Assembly (NCBI RefSeq): GCF_009258225.1
Contig: NZ_CP043617.1
Location: 992,001-1,056,000 of the forward strand
Direction: 5' to 3'
Length of the DNA stretch: 64,000 bases
Source: Sulfurimonas lithotrophica
Lineage (GTDB): Bacteria; Campylobacterota; Campylobacteria; Campylobacterales; Sulfurimonadaceae
Shown here piece by piece: positions 26,132-33,853 of this stretch. Position 1 is the first letter of the stretch; each line of letters opens with the position of its first letter. The translations under genes were made by a program, and so were the position numbers. The notes beneath the pieces were generated by a model. That model was not told the DNA's origin and made no database searches. It saw only the letters and a list, made by a program, of their open reading frames with translations.

Positions 26132-27045
26132 ATTATCTTTTCAGCCGGATTTTTATATTTTTTTATCGTTACAAGCCAGTAAGATATTGCAAGACCTACG
26201 ATAACTACAGCTATAACCAAAAGTTCATCACCTTTTTCAGATGATAAAGAATAAATAAGTACCTTTCTAATAAGAGCCGCCATTGCGAGCATTATAAATG
26301 CACCTATAGCAAAACCTTTGCCCTGAAGATGGTTAATCTCTTCATGTATAAGTTCAATCGCCGCCCATAAAACAAGTAAGCTACCTAAAACTGTAAGAAT
26401 ACCTTTCTCTATTCCTTTATCCGAGAAAAATAACAGATATATATCGTATCCAAAAAGACCGATTGCAAAAAAGGCAACTAAAGCTAAAGCTCCGGCTAAG
26501 AAGTAGTTTATATATGAATTAAATTTTTTTAAGCCAGTAAGTATATTTTTTTCAATTTTTGATAAAGATAAAAATTTACCCAATTCTTCTTCCCTGTAGG
26601 AACTGGTTAGTGTATCGAGATTAATATCAATTATTTTTTCAACTGCTTTTATTTCGTTTATATGATACTCTTTATTTAGAAAATTCTCTTCTATATTAGT
26701 TAAAACAAAAGTTCTAACAAAAGTAAAAGCTGAATTTACATAGTGTGTAGGCAAACCTATTCTTACATGAACTTCACCTATTTTATACAGATATGTAAAA
26801 TATTGTAAATCATAGTTTCCGCAAAAAAGATTTATAAACCATTCTTTTATTCTTTTTCTATGGTATTGGATTATTTTTTTATTTTTTAAAAATTGGGCAG
26901 TTCGTCCAAATCCCCAAATATAATCGTAAAACTCATCAACAAATTTATCTGCAAGTTCGGTCATTCTAGGTTGTAAATCTTTTAAAGTAGCTTCTTCTTC
27001 TTTTGTAAATTTATAGTGTTCTTTTAAACTTTTGTGATCTTGCAT
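26128..27045 (-). CDS. Protoglobin domain fused to a PsiE-like membrane domain
   Basis: 305 residues in two parts. Residues 1-160 look like a globin-coupled-sensor/protoglobin domain: FVDEFYDYIWGFGRT and the proximal-His motif GEVHVRIGLPTHYV with His93 as likely haem ligand. Residues 185-300 hold four membrane spans with ELIHEEINHLQGKGFAIG and ALIRKVLIY, resembling PsiE, a membrane protein induced by phosphate starvation in enterics with unknown function. The arrangement suggests a haem-based gas or redox sensor tethered to a membrane effector. Monocistronic, with its own -10 element. Confidence 0.72.
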   Translation of the reverse strand: MQDHKSLKEHYKFTKEEEATLKDLQPRMTELADKFVDEFYDYIWGFGRTAQFLKNKKIIQYHRKRIKEWFINLFCGNYDLQYFTYLYKIGEVHVRIGLPTHYVNSAFTFVRTFVLTNIEENFLNKEYHINEIKAVEKIIDINLDTLTSSYREEELGKFLSLSKIEKNILTGLKKFNSYINYFLAGALALVAFFAIGLFGYDIYLLFFSDKGIEKGILTVLGSLLVLWAAIELIHEEINHLQGKGFAIGAFIMLAMAALIRKVLIYSLSSEKGDELLVIAVVIVGLAISYWLVTIKKYKNPAEKII

Positions 27046-27077
27046 ATTAAAACCTTTAGTCGAATAGTATGGTAATT

Positions 27078-27083
27078 ATTATA
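27078..27083 (-). promoter_or_regulatory. -10 element of the protoglobin-PsiE gene
   Basis: TATAAT on the minus strand preceded by TGTGA (extended -10), 33 bases upstream of the ATG at 27045. Confidence 0.5.
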
Positions 27084-27141
27084 TCACATTTACAAATTAA
27101 AAAAATTACTTTTATAAATATAAAGAAAACCAAAAAATATG

Positions 27142-27147
27142 TATAAT
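27142..27147 (+). promoter_or_regulatory. -10 element directly before the metallophosphoesterase start
   Basis: Perfect TATAAT preceded by TG, with only five bases between it and the ATG at 27153. The predicted transcription start coincides with the start codon, so the mRNA would be leaderless unless translation starts at the internal ATG at 27168. Confidence 0.45.
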
Positions 27148-27152
27148 AAAAT

Positions 27153-28277
27153 ATGTTTTTAAAATTTATGCCATTATTCTTTGTCGCTTTTATAGGTGTA
27201 TTTATAATTATAAATATGTATATAAACAGACGCTTTTTTACTCAACTGCATCTCAGTCAAAAGTCAAAAAAATATTTAAAATATTTTTTATACATAAATA
27301 TATTCGGAATTGTACTTTATGTATTAGGAAGGTATTTATTTGATTTTCCAAATTGGTTATACTTTTTAGTTTCACTTCCTATAGGTATTCTCTTTCTACT
27401 ATTATGTAGTGCAGTGTTCTATGACATAATTAGAGTTATCTCAGACAGAGTACCTATGAGTAATAAAAGAAGAGATTTTTTTAAAAAATCACTTGATATA
27501 TCTTCACTCGGTGTTGCGTTTGCATTAAGTAGCCGTGCAATATATGAAGCTAAGTTTATAAAATTAGAACGCGTAGATGTTGAGATAAAAAATCTAAAAA
27601 ATAAATATAAAATAGTACAACTTAGTGATATACATATAGGCGGAATCGTAGATAAAAATTTTATTCACTCTATTGTTGAGAGAGTAAATAATCTTGAACC
27701 GGATATTGTAGTAATAACAGGTGATTTGGTAGATATAAAAATTTCACGTGCACGTGAAGCTCTTGATGAATTTAAAAAGCTAAAACATAAACTCGGCATA
27801 TATTTTGTAGTAGGGAATCATGAGTATTTTCACAATGTTGATGAGATAATAGACGAAGTCAAAAAACTTGGTTTTAGAGTTTTAGAGAATGAAAATGTTT
27901 ACATTGGAGACAAAGGTGAAGGTTTTAATTTGGCAGGCGTTTATGATATTTTTGGATATAGAGCAGGGCATCATATGCCCCAAATCAAAGATGCTCTAAT
28001 GGATATTGATAACAACTCACCGACTGTTCTTTTGGCGCATCAGCCTAGATATATAGAAGAAGTAACAGGGGAGGTTGACTTGATGCTAAGCGGTCATACG
28101 CACGGCGGGCAGTTATATCCGTTTAAAGCCCTTGTAAAATTACAACAGCCATATCTTAACGGTTTATATCAACATGATGAAAAACTGCAGATTTACGTCA
28201 GTAAGGGTACCGGTTTTTGGGGTCCTCCGATGAGACTTGGAGCTTCATCGGAGATTACAGAGATAACTATTTCGTAA
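27153..28277 (+). CDS. Membrane-anchored metallophosphoesterase (YaeI/YkuE type)
   Basis: 374 residues. The N-terminal 95 residues contain about three membrane spans, followed by a twin-arginine-like segment NKRRDFFKKSLD and a hydrophobic stretch, then a calcineurin-like phosphoesterase domain from about 150: LSDIHIGG, VVITGDLVD, VVGNHEYF, and LSGHTHGGQLYP supply the dimetal ligands. Relatives hydrolyse lipid-linked phosphates such as UDP-diacylglucosamine (LpxG/LpxH-like) or other phosphodiesters; lpxB lies convergent next door, but the substrate remains open. Its 3' end overlaps lpxB by 11 bases. Confidence 0.85.
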   Translation: MFLKFMPLFFVAFIGVFIIINMYINRRFFTQLHLSQKSKKYLKYFLYINIFGIVLYVLGRYLFDFPNWLYFLVSLPIGILFLLLCSAVFYDIIRVISDRVPMSNKRRDFFKKSLDISSLGVAFALSSRAIYEAKFIKLERVDVEIKNLKNKYKIVQLSDIHIGGIVDKNFIHSIVERVNNLEPDIVVITGDLVDIKISRAREALDEFKKLKHKLGIYFVVGNHEYFHNVDEIIDEVKKLGFRVLENENVYIGDKGEGFNLAGVYDIFGYRAGHHMPQIKDALMDIDNNSPTVLLAHQPRYIEEVTGEVDLMLSGHTHGGQLYPFKALVKLQQPYLNGLYQHDEKLQIYVSKGTGFWGPPMRLGASSEITEITIS

Positions 28278-29310
28278 TCAAATCAGCAACATTTTTTGAA
28301 CTTCCATGTTGCAAATATGCACGTAACTCTTTAGAGTCTTTTAAAAATGAATCTCTATTATAGTTATTGAACGCATCTATAAGATTTTGAGCGGTAACTG
28401 CATCTTGTAAAAATTCCGGATGCATAGTTTTGCCCTTATGTTTATCGTACATAATATTTGCTAATCCTGCATATTTTGTAGTAGCCAAACGACTTACTAT
28501 AAACCAGTCTATTTTATTTGCAATATAACTTAAGACAAGAGGCGTACCTATTATGGAAGCTTCAAGTGTAGCAGTCCCCGAACATATAAAAGCAAAGTCT
28601 GCATCTAAGAGTGTATTGTAAGTTTCATGCACAACTTCAAATTTGCTAATATCACCGTATAATGCGTCTATCTTTTCTTGTGAGAAGTTTGTAGGGATAA
28701 TGAGGATGCCCTTAACTCCCAGTTTTTCTCTTACTTCTCTAAAAATCGGCATAAGTCTCGTTATCTCACCTTTACGGCTTCCGGGCATAAAGACTATTTT
28801 TTTAACTTTATCGTTAAGAGATGTTTTAAACTCTGTAATTTGGTCAAGCAGAGGATGCCCTACATAAGTAATATTTGCATCACTAGGATAGTAAGATGGC
28901 TCAAATGGAAGTATAGATGCAAGTGTATCTATAGTGCGTGCCAAAACAGGGATGCGTTTTTTCTTCCATGCCCAAGCCTGAGGTAAAATATAATATATGA
29001 TTTCTTTGTTTGGATATCTTTTTTTAAGTGCTTTTGCAAGCGGAAGATTAAAGCCTGAAGAATCTATTAGAAGCACTTTATCAACATCTTTTGCCAACTC
29101 AACCATCTCATCTTTTAGTTTAAAAAAGAAACGCAGTTTTTTTAGTGCATCTACAATGCCCATTATTGCCAAAGCCGATAAATCGACTATGGGATTACCA
29201 AGCTCGTTGCTAAATATCCCGACAAATTCTACATCGTCAGCTAGTTCTTTCTTTAATGATTTTAGATGCACATTTGCCGAGTGCTCTAATGCAGAAACAA
29301 GTATTTTCAT
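28267..29310 (-). CDS. lpxB: Lipid-A-disaccharide synthase
   Basis: Glycosyltransferase (GT19) joining UDP-diacylglucosamine and lipid X to form the lipid A backbone at the inner membrane. 347 residues, a little shorter than enteric LpxB. Motifs: EHSANVHLKSL at the N-terminus, IDSSGFNLPLAKALK, the signature YYILPQAWAWKKKRI, YVGHPLLDQ, FMPGSRKGEI and CSGTATLEASIIGTPLVL (nucleotide-sugar binding). It overlaps the upstream cytochrome gene by four bases, so both are translated from one message. Confidence 0.95.
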   Translation of the reverse strand: MKILVSALEHSANVHLKSLKKELADDVEFVGIFSNELGNPIVDLSALAIMGIVDALKKLRFFFKLKDEMVELAKDVDKVLLIDSSGFNLPLAKALKKRYPNKEIIYYILPQAWAWKKKRIPVLARTIDTLASILPFEPSYYPSDANITYVGHPLLDQITEFKTSLNDKVKKIVFMPGSRKGEITRLMPIFREVREKLGVKGILIIPTNFSQEKIDALYGDISKFEVVHETYNTLLDADFAFICSGTATLEASIIGTPLVLSYIANKIDWFIVSRLATTKYAGLANIMYDKHKGKTMHPEFLQDAVTAQNLIDAFNNYNRDSFLKDSKELRAYLQHGSSKNVADLITK

Positions 29311-29669
29311 GAACCGCCGTCTCCTTCTTGGTAAAAACTGTCATCATATTTTTGAGTCGATGTTTCTTCTATATATTCGTTCATATATGTAGTGAGTGCA
29401 TCTATCTCATTATCGCTAAGGTTCATAGCAAACGGTATCATCATCTCTTGTTGCTGGTTGTCTGCTTCGCGTGAGCGAAAACGATTTAGCTTGTAAGTTA
29501 GAAAACCTTTTGCACGGTTAGCCAGATAGGGATACCTATGCATACCCTCCAACTTTACACCGTGACAACCTCCGCAACCTTTTTGTTTATAAAGTTTTTT
29601 ACCTTTTTCATAAATAGTGTCTGCATCTAAAGTTAAAAAAATTAAAAATAATGGTAAAAGAAAACGCAA
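29307..29669 (-). CDS. Small monohaem c-type cytochrome
   Basis: About 120-residue secreted cytochrome of the class I (cytochrome c553) size. A hydrophobic signal (LLPLFLIFLTLDA) precedes the haem site CGGCH; MNLSDNEIDALTTYM is the usual C-terminal helix, and Met in MIPFAMNLS is the likely sixth ligand. Start chosen as TTG at 29669, because GAGG lies six bases before it; a TTG at 29681 would include that site in the coding region. Ends in an acidic Gly-rich tail. Likely an electron carrier; pairing with lpxB in one operon has no obvious functional meaning. Confidence 0.85.
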   Translation of the reverse strand: MRFLLPLFLIFLTLDADTIYEKGKKLYKQKGCGGCHGVKLEGMHRYPYLANRAKGFLTYKLNRFRSREADNQQQEMMIPFAMNLSDNEIDALTTYMNEYIEETSTQKYDDSFYQEGDGGS

Positions 29670-29684
29670 TCTAAGCCTCAATAA

Positions 29685-29690
29685 ATTATA
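29685..29690 (-). promoter_or_regulatory. -10 element of the cytochrome-lpxB operon
   Basis: TATAAT on the minus strand, 16 bases before the TTG start at 29669, with TTGAGG as ribosome-binding site between. Confidence 0.45.
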
Positions 29691-29732
29691 ATAACAAAAT
29701 TATATCAAAACCAGCAGCAAAGGCAGGCAAAA

Positions 29733-30866
29733 ATGGTAATAAAAAACGCAATGATTTGTGATGATGAGGGTTTACGTGAAGGTAACTTTACTATTGAAGA
29801 CAGAACAGACAATATTATAGATGCAAACGGTGCGTACCTAATCCCTGCTTTGGTTGATTTGAATGTTAGACTTAACGACGGTGTGTTAAACTCGCAAAAT
29901 ATCCAAGCAGTATCGCTTGAAGCTAAAAAAGGAGGTGTCGGTCATATAGTTTTAAACGCCGATTCAACACCTTCTATAGATAATGAAGGAATTTTAGAAT
30001 TTGCACAAAATGGACTCAGAGATGCAGAAGGCTCAAACGTAGATGTTATGTTAAATGCACTTCAAAACGACGGAAGTTTAAGTAATATCGCAATTCTTTT
30101 GAAAAAAGGTGCTATCAGTCCGTATATGAGCACTATAGCAAAAAACGACGTAGCTATAAAAATAGCCGAGTATATTCAAATGTATGGAAATACTTTGTTT
30201 GTAAAAGCTGAGGACAACTCACTTATAAGCAGCGGTGTTATGCTTGAGAGTGATGTAAGTTCTCGATTAGGACTTGCAGGCATACCTGATTTGAGTGAAG
30301 TTTTACATGTTAGTCGTATGATTGAGATAGCAAGACATTTTAAAATAAAAATACTTTTTAAATCCATAGCATCTCCTCGTTCAATCTCTTTGATAACACA
30401 AGCAAAAAAAGAGGGAGTAGAAGTTTCCTGTGAAGTGTCTCTTCATCATTTGATAAACTCAGATGAGGCTTGTGAAGGGTTTAATACGGTTGCGAAACTT
30501 GACCCGCCTCTTACATCCAAAAGCGATGTAGTTTTACTTCAAGATGCATTAAAAAACGGACAAATAGATATTTTGACTATGTTGCATCAGCCATCTTCCC
30601 CGGTAAATAAAGAAGTGGCGTTTTATGATGCCGCATACGGATGCGAATCTATAGCTGATGCACTCCCTCTTTACTATACAAAACTCGTAAAAACAGGTTT
30701 AATCTCCATGGAGAAACTTGTTGAGTTGGTCTCTTTAAATCCAGGAAATGTAGTGGGTACTAAAAAATCGTATATTCTTTTTAATCCTGAAGTGGAATCA
30801 ACAATAGATAATACCCAATCTCTTTATAACGGAGAAAATGTGTTTGGAGAGGTTATAAATCTATAA
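29733..30866 (+). CDS. Dihydroorotase-like protein lacking metal ligands (pseudoenzyme)
   Basis: 377 residues with the amidohydrolase fold of the multifunctional-type dihydroorotases: N-terminal beta sandwich (VIKNAMICDDEG), LIPALVDLNVRL, GGVGHIVLNADS, SSRLGLAGIPDLSEVLHVSR, EVSLHHLI and KLDPPLTSKSDV. The catalytic metal motif Asp-x-His-x-His is replaced by Asp42-Leu-Asn-Val-Arg46, and the TDHAPH motif by TMLHQPSS, so it should not hydrolyse dihydroorotate. In some bacteria such inactive homologues support aspartate transcarbamoylase; no pyrB is in this window. It precedes nagZ by 17 bases. Confidence 0.82.
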   Translation: MVIKNAMICDDEGLREGNFTIEDRTDNIIDANGAYLIPALVDLNVRLNDGVLNSQNIQAVSLEAKKGGVGHIVLNADSTPSIDNEGILEFAQNGLRDAEGSNVDVMLNALQNDGSLSNIAILLKKGAISPYMSTIAKNDVAIKIAEYIQMYGNTLFVKAEDNSLISSGVMLESDVSSRLGLAGIPDLSEVLHVSRMIEIARHFKIKILFKSIASPRSISLITQAKKEGVEVSCEVSLHHLINSDEACEGFNTVAKLDPPLTSKSDVVLLQDALKNGQIDILTMLHQPSSPVNKEVAFYDAAYGCESIADALPLYYTKLVKTGLISMEKLVELVSLNPGNVVGTKKSYILFNPEVESTIDNTQSLYNGENVFGEVINL

Positions 30867-30883
30867 AGATTTAAGGAACTTTT

Positions 30884-31912
30884 GTGGATACAATAGAGTT
30901 AGAGTTAAAAAATAAAATCGCTAAGATGCTTATTGTAGGGTTTGATACTCTTAAAGCAGATAAAGAAGACTATATTTATAAGTGTATAAAAGAGTATAAA
31001 GTTGGTGGAGTTATACTTTTTGATAAATTTTATAATGATAGAGAAAAAGCTAAAAATATTAAAAATCCAGCACAATTAAAAAAATTGACGACCGAGCTTC
31101 AAAATATAAACAAAGAGAAACTTTTAATATCTATAGACCAAGAGGGCGGGCGTATAGCCAGACTTAAACAAGAAGATGGTTTTTCTAAAACTCTATCGGC
31201 AAAAGGACTTGCTTCTTTGGGTGAAGAAACTTCACGTAAGCATTATACATCCATTGCATCCGAGTTGCAAAACTTGGGTGTAAATGTTGACTTTGCACCA
31301 CTTGTAGATTTAGGTCTAAATAAAGAGAGTGACGTCATATACAAATTGGACAGGGCTTATGGTGATGATGCAGAAACAGTAAGTAAATATGCAGAGATAT
31401 TTATGGATGAACTGGCTAATCATAAAGTGATTAGCTGTCTTAAACATTTTCCCGGTCACGGTTCGGCTAAGGGTGATTCACACGAGGGTTTTGTAGATGC
31501 TACAACTACTTGGAGTGAACTAGAATTAGAACCGTATAAAAAACTTCTTTATAAAACCAAGATGATAATGACTGCACACGTTTTTAACAAAAATTTGGAT
31601 GATAAGTATCCAGCTACACTATCTTATAATACAAATACAAAGTTGCTTAGAGAAAAACTTGGGTATGACGGTGTAATTATAGGGGATGATTTACAGATGG
31701 GTGCTATAAAAGAGCACTACTCAAATGAAGAGGCATTAAAACTTAGCATAAACTCAGGAGTTGATTTAGTTATGTACTGTAATCAGCTAGGAGACGACAA
31801 GGCTGAAGATATTATAGATATTATCTATAAGCTTGTAATAAACGGCGAGATAGCACAAGAACGTATAGAAGAGTCAAATAAACGCATAGATAGACTTTTG
31901 AGTGAGATATAG
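30884..31912 (+). CDS. nagZ: Beta-N-acetylhexosaminidase NagZ (GH3)
   Basis: Cytosolic glycoside hydrolase that removes GlcNAc from GlcNAc-anhydroMurNAc (muro)peptides in peptidoglycan recycling. 342 residues; the family signature KHFPGHGSAKGDSHEG supplies the acid/base His-Asp dyad, and the nucleophile Asp lies in GVIIGDDLQMGAI; SIDQEGGRIARL binds GlcNAc. No signal peptide. GTG start, with AAGGAA eight bases upstream. First gene of the recycling operon that runs to 37458; the next ATG follows its stop directly. Confidence 0.93.
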   Translation: MDTIELELKNKIAKMLIVGFDTLKADKEDYIYKCIKEYKVGGVILFDKFYNDREKAKNIKNPAQLKKLTTELQNINKEKLLISIDQEGGRIARLKQEDGFSKTLSAKGLASLGEETSRKHYTSIASELQNLGVNVDFAPLVDLGLNKESDVIYKLDRAYGDDAETVSKYAEIFMDELANHKVISCLKHFPGHGSAKGDSHEGFVDATTTWSELELEPYKKLLYKTKMIMTAHVFNKNLDDKYPATLSYNTNTKLLREKLGYDGVIIGDDLQMGAIKEHYSNEEALKLSINSGVDLVMYCNQLGDDKAEDIIDIIYKLVINGEIAQERIEESNKRIDRLLSEI

Positions 31913-33397
31913 ATGCAAACGGGCTTTTCGTTTTATGACTGGTTGATATTTGCTTCATACTTTGCACTGCTTATTTTTGCATCTATCTTTTTAGCCAATA
32001 AAAATATGAAAAGCTCACGTGAATTTTTTGTAGCATCCAATGCTATGCCTATTTATGCCGTAGCTCTTTCACTTTTAGCTACAGCTCAATCAGCTGCAAC
32101 ATTTTTGGGTGCACCGGAGTTTTCTTACAGATACGACTTAACGCTTATAGGTTACTCTATAACCTCACTTTTGGCCATATATATAGTTTCAAAACTATTA
32201 GTACCTAGGTTTTATGCAATTAATGCACTTAGTGTGTATGAACTTTTAAAAACAAGGTATGATGAGAGTGCATCTAAGAGTGCAGGGATAATGTTTTTGG
32301 TAGGGCGTGTATTTGCATCGGGGGCTAGGCTTTATATAGCTGCCATTGCACTTAGTATGATTGTGTTTTATGAAGTGAGCTTTTACAGCGTAGTTTTAAG
32401 TGTGATTATTTTAATAATAGGTGCTTTGATTTTTACCTATTTCGGCGGTGTAAAATCAGTAATATACAGTGACATTATTCAGATAGTGGTATATCTTGGA
32501 GCCGGGATAGCGGTTCTTTTTTATCTGTATAGCTCTTTAGGTATGGATTTCTCTACTATAATGTCTAAGTTAAATGAAGCTCAAAAGCTAAAATTTGTAG
32601 ATTTTGAATTAAGTTTTTCAAATGAGGGGAAGTTTAATATCTTTGCTCTTCTAAGCGGATATATGCTTTTAAATATTGCCGCTTTTGGGCTTGATCAGGA
32701 CTTAACTCAAAGGGTACTCTCATGTAAAAATGAAAAACAGGCAAGTTTTTCTTTATACGGTGCTACACTTTTAAGCATACCGGTATCTATGTTGTTTTTA
32801 TCAATAGGTCTGCTTTTATATCTTTACTACCAAGAACATAGCATCTCACAAAAGTTTGAAGGACAGAGTGTTACGATTTTTATGTACTATATCTTAAATG
32901 AGATGCCTGAGGGTTTAAAAGGTTTTGTTACAATTGGGGCAATTGCCGCGGCACTCTCTAGTACAAACTCTGTTTTAGGTGCTATGAGCTCGGTCGCTAT
33001 TGAAGATATATATAAGCCTTTTAAATTAAAAAAAGATCCAAACACCAAAGAGTTGCATTTTGTAAAAATGGCAAAAATTATGGTGCTTTTATTTGCTTTG
33101 GCATTATCTGTTATGGCAATTTTGAGTTATATCGTCCACTCTATGAGTGAAGTTCCGCTTATAAGTTTTGCCCTTGGTGTAATGGCATATGCCTACAGCG
33201 GACTTTTAGGTGTTTTTGCCGCAGCCATATTTACTACAAGGGGTAACTCAAAGTTAGTCCCTTATGCACTTTTAGGTGGATTTTTGAGTGTTTTAAGTAT
33301 GCAAGGGTATACTTTTGGTTTTGATATAGGTTTCGCATGGCAATTAATGATAGGAACCTTTATCTCGTTTATTATTATGCAGATTGGGAAGGATTAA
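31913..33397 (+). CDS. Sodium:solute symporter (SSS family)
   Basis: 494-residue membrane transporter with about 13 spans of the LeuT-fold SSS family (GLUT-Na/sialic-acid/proline group). Conserved pieces are ATAQSAATFLGAPEFSY in TM1, GGVKSVIYSDIIQ, and the Na2-site helix AALSSTNSVLGAMSSVAIEDIY. The substrate is not predictable from these motifs alone. Its place between nagZ and anmK, sharing their transcript with no gap, suggests import of a peptidoglycan-derived sugar or muropeptide; AmpG, the usual importer in enterics, belongs to another family (MFS). Confidence 0.9.
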   Translation: MQTGFSFYDWLIFASYFALLIFASIFLANKNMKSSREFFVASNAMPIYAVALSLLATAQSAATFLGAPEFSYRYDLTLIGYSITSLLAIYIVSKLLVPRFYAINALSVYELLKTRYDESASKSAGIMFLVGRVFASGARLYIAAIALSMIVFYEVSFYSVVLSVIILIIGALIFTYFGGVKSVIYSDIIQIVVYLGAGIAVLFYLYSSLGMDFSTIMSKLNEAQKLKFVDFELSFSNEGKFNIFALLSGYMLLNIAAFGLDQDLTQRVLSCKNEKQASFSLYGATLLSIPVSMLFLSIGLLLYLYYQEHSISQKFEGQSVTIFMYYILNEMPEGLKGFVTIGAIAAALSSTNSVLGAMSSVAIEDIYKPFKLKKDPNTKELHFVKMAKIMVLLFALALSVMAILSYIVHSMSEVPLISFALGVMAYAYSGLLGVFAAAIFTTRGNSKLVPYALLGGFLSVLSMQGYTFGFDIGFAWQLMIGTFISFIIMQIGKD

Positions 33398-33399
33398 AA

Positions 33400-33825
33400 T
33401 TGTTATATTTGAGTGTTAAACTAATACATATTTTTTCGGTGTTTATTTACGGTGGGTTTCTTTTTACGGATAATCTTTTTTTGGCAAAAATGAAAAATGA
33501 TTTGAGCGATGATGAGCATAGTAAAGTTAGAGAATACTTTATGCAGTATGTTAGAAAGGTTGTGCCAAAAGCTCTTGTAGTAGCTGTTATAAGCGGTATA
33601 TACCTTTTACATGAAAATTTTGGAACTATTAGTGCTGATGGTCTTAGCAGTTTTCAAATTATGCTTGGGCTAAAAGCATTCTTGGGATTATGGCTTGGAG
33701 CTCGCGGAATTTTACAAGTGTTTTTCGGTATTCAGCCTTTTATTTTTAAAAGTCATTTAGTACCTTTTATACTCGTAATTATAATTATTTTCTTATCCCA
33801 GGCGATGCACTACGGGAGTTTTTAG
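33400..33825 (+). CDS. Unknown four-span membrane protein in recycling operon
   Basis: 141 residues, start TTG at 33400 supported by AAGGAT nine bases upstream and by a hydrophobic first helix (LYLSVKLIHIFSVFIYGGF). Four hydrophobic segments at about 2-20, 50-68, 80-100 and 112-132; conserved-looking His in the first (LIHIF) and the last (SQAMHYGSF) could bind haem as in CopD/cytochrome-b-like small proteins, but this is only a pattern. A longer reading from 33337 would overlap the symporter by 61 bases. Function unknown; co-translated with recycling genes. Confidence 0.75.
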   Translation: MLYLSVKLIHIFSVFIYGGFLFTDNLFLAKMKNDLSDDEHSKVREYFMQYVRKVVPKALVVAVISGIYLLHENFGTISADGLSSFQIMLGLKAFLGLWLGARGILQVFFGIQPFIFKSHLVPFILVIIIIFLSQAMHYGSF

Positions 33826-33853
33826 TTGATTTTTAAGTATTAAGAGGCAAGGT

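Noticed and set aside
33337-33399. Longer start for the small membrane protein at 33337
   Set aside because: It would overlap the symporter by 61 bases and add a polar, Tyr-rich leader; TTG at 33400 has a ribosome-binding site and a hydrophobic N-terminus.
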